Below, in pieces: positions 4,604 through 5,448 of a DNA stretch of 5,448 nt. Location of the stretch: positions 1 to 5,448 of the forward strand of contig JAJDXU010000464.1 in NCBI GenBank assembly GCA_022823105.1. Reading direction: 5' to 3'. This DNA comes from Dehalococcoidia bacterium. GTDB taxonomy: Bacteria; Chloroflexota; Dehalococcoidia; Lucifugimonadales; UBA3495. The position numbers and the translations under genes are program-made. Under the pieces are notes generated by a model that was not told the origin of the DNA, made no database searches, and saw only the letters and a program-made list of their open reading frames with translations. The first letter of the stretch is position 1; each line of letters begins with the position of its first letter.

Positions 4604-5428
4604 TCAGGCGGGAGCGGACAACTCGGCCGGTCGGTCGGGAGCGGACAGTCTGAGCATGTTGCTGAGATTGGCGGTGGTGATTTCCGCTACCTCCTCCACC
4701 GATATGCCCTTGACGGTGGCAAGGCATTGCGCGACTTCTGCGAGATGGCGCGGCTCGGTCCAATTGTGCCGGTATTTTTTGAACGGCTGGGGATAGGCGT
4801 CGGTCTCGAGGACGATATGCTCGAGGGGGATGGTCCTGGCCACTTCCCTGAGTTCCGGCAACCTGGTCAAAGGCCTGGCGAGTGAGATGAAGAATCCGCA
4901 ATCGATGGCGGCGCGGGCGGTTTCAAGGTCGCCCTGGAAATAGTGCATGGCGCCGCCGACCTGTCCGGCTCGTTCTTCTCGGAGCACCTTGAAGACTTCC
5001 GGGTGGGATTCCCGAGAATGGAAAATTACTGGCAGGCCCAAGCTTTTGGCCAGGTGGATGTGCTGGCGGAAAACCTGGTCCTGGACTTCGTGGTCGGGGG
5101 AATCGGGCAGGTAATCGAGCCCCACCTCGGAGATGCACACTACGCGGGGATTGTTGCGCGCCAACGATTCCAGCCGAGCGTAGGCCGAGTCGTCCACGGG
5201 ATCGTAGGCGTGCATAGGGTGGATGCCCACGCCCGCGTAGAACATGGGATGCTCGTCCGCGAGGGCGATGCAACGCTCGGTTGACTCGATGGTGGTGCCG
5301 GCCAAGACAACGTACCCGACGCCGGCCTCGTGAGACCTCTGGAGGATCCCGGGCAGTTCCGACGGATCGTACTCCTGGTACTGATCCAGGTGGGTGTGAG
5401 CATCGCAGAAGATCGGAATCAAGGACAT
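4604..5428 (-). CDS. TatD-family metal-dependent hydrolase
   Basis: This 274-residue cytoplasmic amidohydrolase-superfamily TIM barrel belongs to the TatD family, whose members act as Mg-dependent DNases and in RNA or protein quality control. The two-metal ligand set is complete: His11 and His13 in FCDAHTHLD (7-15), Glu101 in SEVGLDY (100-106), His137 in FHSRES (136-141), His162 in MHYFQG (161-166) and Asp210 in LETDAYP (207-213). The segment VAEITTANLSNMLRL near 247-261 is the usual C-terminal helix. The last residues, LSAPDRPAELSAPA, repeat LSAP because of a 12-base direct repeat. ATG 5428 has GAGAG 7 bases upstream. It is the first visible gene of the minus-strand operon, and its promoter lies beyond the window or in the 20 bases left. 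Some residues differ from the usual Cys-Phe-Ser-Gly form, so a divergent subfamily is likely. Confidence 0.93.
   Translation of the reverse strand: MSLIPIFCDAHTHLDQYQEYDPSELPGILQRSHEAGVGYVVLAGTTIESTERCIALADEHPMFYAGVGIHPMHAYDPVDDSAYARLESLARNNPRVVCISEVGLDYLPDSPDHEVQDQVFRQHIHLAKSLGLPVIFHSRESHPEVFKVLREERAGQVGGAMHYFQGDLETARAAIDCGFFISLARPLTRLPELREVARTIPLEHIVLETDAYPQPFKKYRHNWTEPRHLAEVAQCLATVKGISVEEVAEITTANLSNMLRLSAPDRPAELSAPA
4609..4647. repeat. 12-bp direct repeat in the TatD-family 3' end
   Basis: CGGGAGCGGACA occurs at 4609-4620 and again at 4636-4647, 27 bases apart, which is nine codons. It encodes the repeated LSAP in the C-terminal tail and looks like a small in-frame duplication outside the conserved fold. 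Confidence 0.6.
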
Positions 5429-5448
5429 CCCACTACTCTCAAGGATGG

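Overview
The window reads as ordinary bacterial chromosome: moderately high GC, Shine-Dalgarno sites before most genes, sigma70-like -10 boxes, and compact gene spacing. No mobile element, phage gene, CRISPR array, tRNA or rRNA was recognised. The protein styles (short DUF1802, Fur-family regulator next to a VOC protein, COG0667-type aldo/keto reductase, metal-dependent TatD hydrolase) would suit an uncultured environmental lineage such as Chloroflexota. That assignment is a low-confidence impression, not something the sequence proves.

Left part (1-860): a promoter with a perfect TATAAT and a 5' leader carrying a 7-bp inverted repeat precede a plus-strand flavin reductase-like, FMN-binding protein (156-815). 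It converges on a minus-strand pair, and the two transcription units share one strong stem-loop at 824-859.

Centre-left (874-1763): a Fur-superfamily repressor is followed, with an ATGA overlap and no visible ribosome site, by a small VOC/glyoxalase-fold protein. The pair has its own extended -10 promoter, overlapped by an inverted repeat that could be an operator.

Centre (1873-3023): a monocistronic aldo/keto reductase on the minus strand, complete with promoter, a palindrome in the leader, Shine-Dalgarno site and a textbook intrinsic terminator.

Right part (3139-5428): an apparent minus-strand operon in the order TatD-family hydrolase, short homologue of DNA-3-methyladenine glycosylase I, DUF1802 protein, unknown small protein. 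The glycosylase-like protein lacks the N-terminal zinc and tyrosine segment and the catalytic-pocket glutamate of E. coli Tag. The last gene has an unclear start beside a perfect 10-bp inverted repeat.

There is no clear evidence for a new multi-gene system. The points most worth following are the degenerate glycosylase between TatD and DUF1802, the translationally coupled regulator/VOC pair with altered metal-site residues, and several perfect small palindromes at regulatory positions.
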